Positions 62,001 to 64,000 of a stretch of DNA of 64,000 nucleotides are shown one piece after another. The notes beneath the pieces were generated by a model. That model was not told the origin of the DNA, made no database searches, and was given only the letters and a program-made list of their open reading frames with translations. This DNA is from Granulosicoccus sp965214025. GTDB taxonomy: Bacteria; Pseudomonadota; Gammaproteobacteria; Granulosicoccales; Granulosicoccaceae. The translations under genes and the position numbers were made by a program. Each line of letters begins with the position of its first letter. Position 1 is the stretch's first letter. The stretch covers positions 206,062-270,061 of the forward strand of contig CBDCAW010000004.1 in assembly GCA_965214025.1 (NCBI GenBank), read 5' to 3'.

Positions 62001-62987
62001 GTTCGACAATCGCGAGAACAGTGGCAATATCTCGGCGCCGCGCAGAGCCCGTGAATGCGGTTGCTGCTTCGACAGGACATCGGCCGCTTCGCGAATCTCA
62101 CGCTCTCCCGACAGGAACACCAGCACATCATGATGCCGTTCGGTCAGTAGCGTCTCGCACGCATCGACGATCGCACTCGGCAGGTCGACCTCTTCGCCGA
62201 GCTCGTCTTCCGGGCTGATCGGTGGCGCATAGCGCAGCTCCACCGGGTAGGTACGCCCTTCGGCGGTGATGATCGGTGCGCCACCGAAATGGGCGGCGAA
62301 ACGCTCCGGATCGATCGTGGCGGAGGTGATGATCAGTTTCAGGTCCGGCCGACGCGGCAGCAACTGCTTCAGATAGCCGAGCAGGAAATCGATGTTCAAC
62401 GAGCGCTCATGCGCCTCGTCGATGATCAGCGTGTCGTACTGGTTCAGGAATGGATCGGTCTGAATCTCGGCCAGCAGGATGCCATCGGTCATCAACTTGA
62501 CGTAACTGCGCTCGCTGACCTGATCGGTGAAGCGGATCTTGAAACCGACCACCTCGCCCACCGTGGTGGACAGCTCACTGGCTATGCGGGCCGCCACACT
62601 GCGCGCGGCGATACGCCGGGGCTGGGTATGCCCGATGAGCCCGCCCGAGCCTCGCCCCAGTTCCAGGCACAGCTTCGGCAACTGAGTGGTCTTGCCGGAG
62701 CCGGTCTCGCCACAGAGGATGACGACCTGGTGAGCTGCCAGCGCCTCGAGGATCGCCTCGCGCTGCTGCACCACCGGCAGATCGCTCGGGTAGGTCGGCA
62801 CCGGGCGATTGGCATCGCGGGCCGCGCGCCGGGCAGCGGACTGCTCGATCTTGCTCAGCAGTTCAGCGGCGGCGGGTTCATCGGTGGAATGGCCGGCTAC
62901 CGGCTTGATGCGTCGACGCAGGCGATGCTGATCGATGAGCATGCACTGGTCGACGCGCCGGTGCCATGAGGGCGCGTCGAGAATCAT
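59063..62987 (-). pseudogene. hrpA: ATP-dependent RNA helicase HrpA, broken by clustered frameshifts
   Basis: A ~1,300-residue DEAH-box helicase family gene. The 5' part (62987 to about 61615) is intact with Walker A CGETGSGKTTQLPKL, DEAH in LIIDEAHERSLN, SAT in ITSATIDPE and the GRCGREAAG arginine-finger region. The 3' part (about 61025 to 59063) is intact with the HrpA-specific C-terminal region (FPGSGLFKKAPKWIMAGEVAETSKLFARQV). Between them the conserved protein (FVEAPDGR, KLGGQLARLPIDPRLGRMLLAA, VNDVLTIVSALSVQDPRDRP, MAWLNLWAFVTVQ, SLPLGNQDDR, VHRALLSGLLANVAIKTDKRDY) continues but jumps frame at least seven times. Either a recent pseudogene or local sequence error. Confidence 0.85.
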
Positions 62988-62998
62988 GGGAACCGATG

Positions 62999-63763
62999 TT
63001 AACCCGTGACCCGTACGATCTCATAGGCCACCTGTCCACGCCGCAGCCGTATCTTGGCTTCGGTGAGCCGGTCTCGATCATTGAAGGGGCCGATGCGCAC
63101 CCGATGGCCGAGCCCGCCATCCGCTTCCTGACGGGTGACGATGAAGGCCTCGAGTCCCAGCAACAGCACCGCCGCTCGCATGCGTTCGGCCGATTGTGCC
63201 TCGCGAAAGCTGCCGGCCTGCAGGTAGTACGTTTCCCGGCCTGCCGGGTTGACCGAAGCCGACGAGTTGCCGGCAGCGGCAGGGTTCTGCCGGCTCAGGC
63301 TCTGCGCACTGCCGGGAACCACGCGCGTGGCAGGCTTCACCACCGGCGGCGCCGTAGTCGGCCGTGTGACCGGAATGGCGTCCGGTCCGGCCGTGGCCCG
63401 GGCGAGTTGCTCGGCACCGGAGGCGTTGGAACGTGCACTTGCCTCGATCACCTGCCGGGGTGCCTGTGATGCGGGTTGTGGCGCACCCCGGGCGGCAGGT
63501 GCCGTGGAAGTCACGCTCTCCCGCACCGTTTCCACCCCGTCACCCTCTTCGCCACCGGCCAGTACCGTGTAGAACTCGAAATCGGTGCGCGCACTGCCTG
63601 CCGTACTCCCGGCTACCGGGCTGGCATCGAAATCCACCGTGCTCTGATCCACGGGCAGATTCGCCAACAGCATGACGAAGCCGATGACGAAACCCACCAG
63701 CAATCCGAGCGCCAGCATGAAGAATCGGCTGTTGTCGGGCACTGACGCAGTCTCACCTGCCAT
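62999..63763 (-). CDS. SPOR-domain membrane protein
   Basis: A 254-residue inner-membrane protein with a short cytoplasmic tail, one transmembrane helix (FFMLALGLLVGFVIGFVMLLA), a long Ala/Pro/Thr-rich linker and a C-terminal SPOR domain (TYYLQAGSFREAQSAERMRAAVLLLGLEAFI...HRVRIGPFNDRDRLTEAKIRL). SPOR domains bind denuded septal peptidoglycan, so this is an FtsN-like division or septal protein. It lies 27 bases downstream of argS, the usual position for such SPOR proteins. It is not certain that it replaces FtsN. Confidence 0.88.
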   Translation of the reverse strand: MAGETASVPDNSRFFMLALGLLVGFVIGFVMLLANLPVDQSTVDFDASPVAGSTAGSARTDFEFYTVLAGGEEGDGVETVRESVTSTAPAARGAPQPASQAPRQVIEASARSNASGAEQLARATAGPDAIPVTRPTTAPPVVKPATRVVPGSAQSLSRQNPAAAGNSSASVNPAGRETYYLQAGSFREAQSAERMRAAVLLLGLEAFIVTRQEADGGLGHRVRIGPFNDRDRLTEAKIRLRRGQVAYEIVRVTG

Positions 63764-63790
63764 CCCTTGACCTCACGACGGCTGATTTCA

Positions 63791-64000
63791 CTAGATGACC
63801 TCAGGGGTGGTGATACCGAATAGCGCGAGCCCGTTGACGAGCACCTGGCGCGTTGCGACCATCAGGTGCACCTGTGCTTTTCGTACCTCGGACCGGTCGA
63901 GGAGCACACTGTCCACTTGATAGTAGTTATGTAGCCCATCAGCCAGATCGCGCAAGTATGGAATAACCCTGTACGGCTCGATCTGCACCGCGGCGCGGGC
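63791..64000 (-). CDS. argS: Arginyl-tRNA synthetase, C-terminal end
   Basis: The last ~70 codons of argS; the gene continues past the right edge. EPYRVIPYLRDLADGLHNYYQ and the C-terminal TRQVLVNGLALFGITTPEVI match the DALR anticodon-binding domain. The catalytic part is outside the window. Identity is supported by the following SPOR gene, a common neighbour. Confidence 0.9.
   Translation of the reverse strand, partial: ARAAVQIEPYRVIPYLRDLADGLHNYYQVDSVLLDRSEVRKAQVHLMVATRQVLVNGLALFGITTPEVI

Noticed and set aside
62289..62969. A 226-codon plus-strand frame
   Set aside because: Antisense to the helicase core of hrpA, which has intact Walker A and DEAH motifs.

Overview
The window looks like chromosomal DNA of a high-GC, probably free-living gammaproteobacterium. 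The evidence is a set of gene orders typical of that class: yicC divergent from rph-rdgB-hemW, ispB divergent from rplU-rpmA-obgE-proB, rpsT divergent from murJ-ribF-ileS-lspA-ispH, and apbC divergent from metG followed by rnfABCDGE. LpoB, a divergent hrpA and an argS-SPOR pair at the right edge fit the same class. I see no phage, insertion sequence, CRISPR array, tRNA or rRNA. The genus cannot be fixed from the sequence; a marine or aquatic lineage is a guess based on the GH16 glucanase and the Rnf complex.

Layout. 1-7.9 kb: end of a c-di-GMP GGDEF-EAL protein, an LpoB/COG3014 lipoprotein pair, a very short transcription unit encoding an 18-residue peptide behind a near-perfect Shine-Dalgarno, a PQQ-type sugar dehydrogenase, two small membrane proteins and a DegP/MucD protease. 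8-16.9 kb: a two-component system, then yicC/rph/rdgB/hemW, rpmE, a 5'-3' exonuclease and rluE. 17-29.6 kb: housekeeping genes for prenyl chains, ribosome, cell wall, flavin, isoleucyl-tRNA and lipoprotein maturation. 29.6-33.9 kb: a three-gene reverse-strand unit (beta-barrel, multi-Ig lipoprotein, HDOD regulator). 34.2-37.7 kb: a thioredoxin-like lipoprotein, hemJ, a HAD phosphatase, rppH and cysH. 37.7-39.3 kb: a decayed patch with remnants of a PEP-utilising enzyme and an O-methyltransferase. 39.3-49.9 kb: lipoprotein, dcd, apbC, metG and the complete Rnf operon. 50-58.8 kb: accessory envelope genes (peptidoglycan-binding protein, L,D-transpeptidase, SDR, DUF938, GH16 glucanase, mazG, YfaZ). 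59-64 kb: hrpA broken by a dense cluster of indels, a SPOR protein and the end of argS.

Shared themes are envelope assembly and surveillance (LpoB, MurJ, LspA, L,D-transpeptidase, SPOR, DegP), RNA and nucleotide housekeeping (Rph, YicC, RppH, HrpA, RdgB, MazG, Dcd) and Fe-S/redox chemistry (ApbC, HemW, IspH, Rnf). The most unusual items are the 18-residue peptide gene near 3.4 kb, the in-frame triplication inside rnfC, the 37-bp tandem repeat that supplies the 3' end of rppH, the eroded PEP-utiliser/methyltransferase locus, and the frameshift cluster in hrpA. No computation or database search was run; family calls rest on motif recognition.
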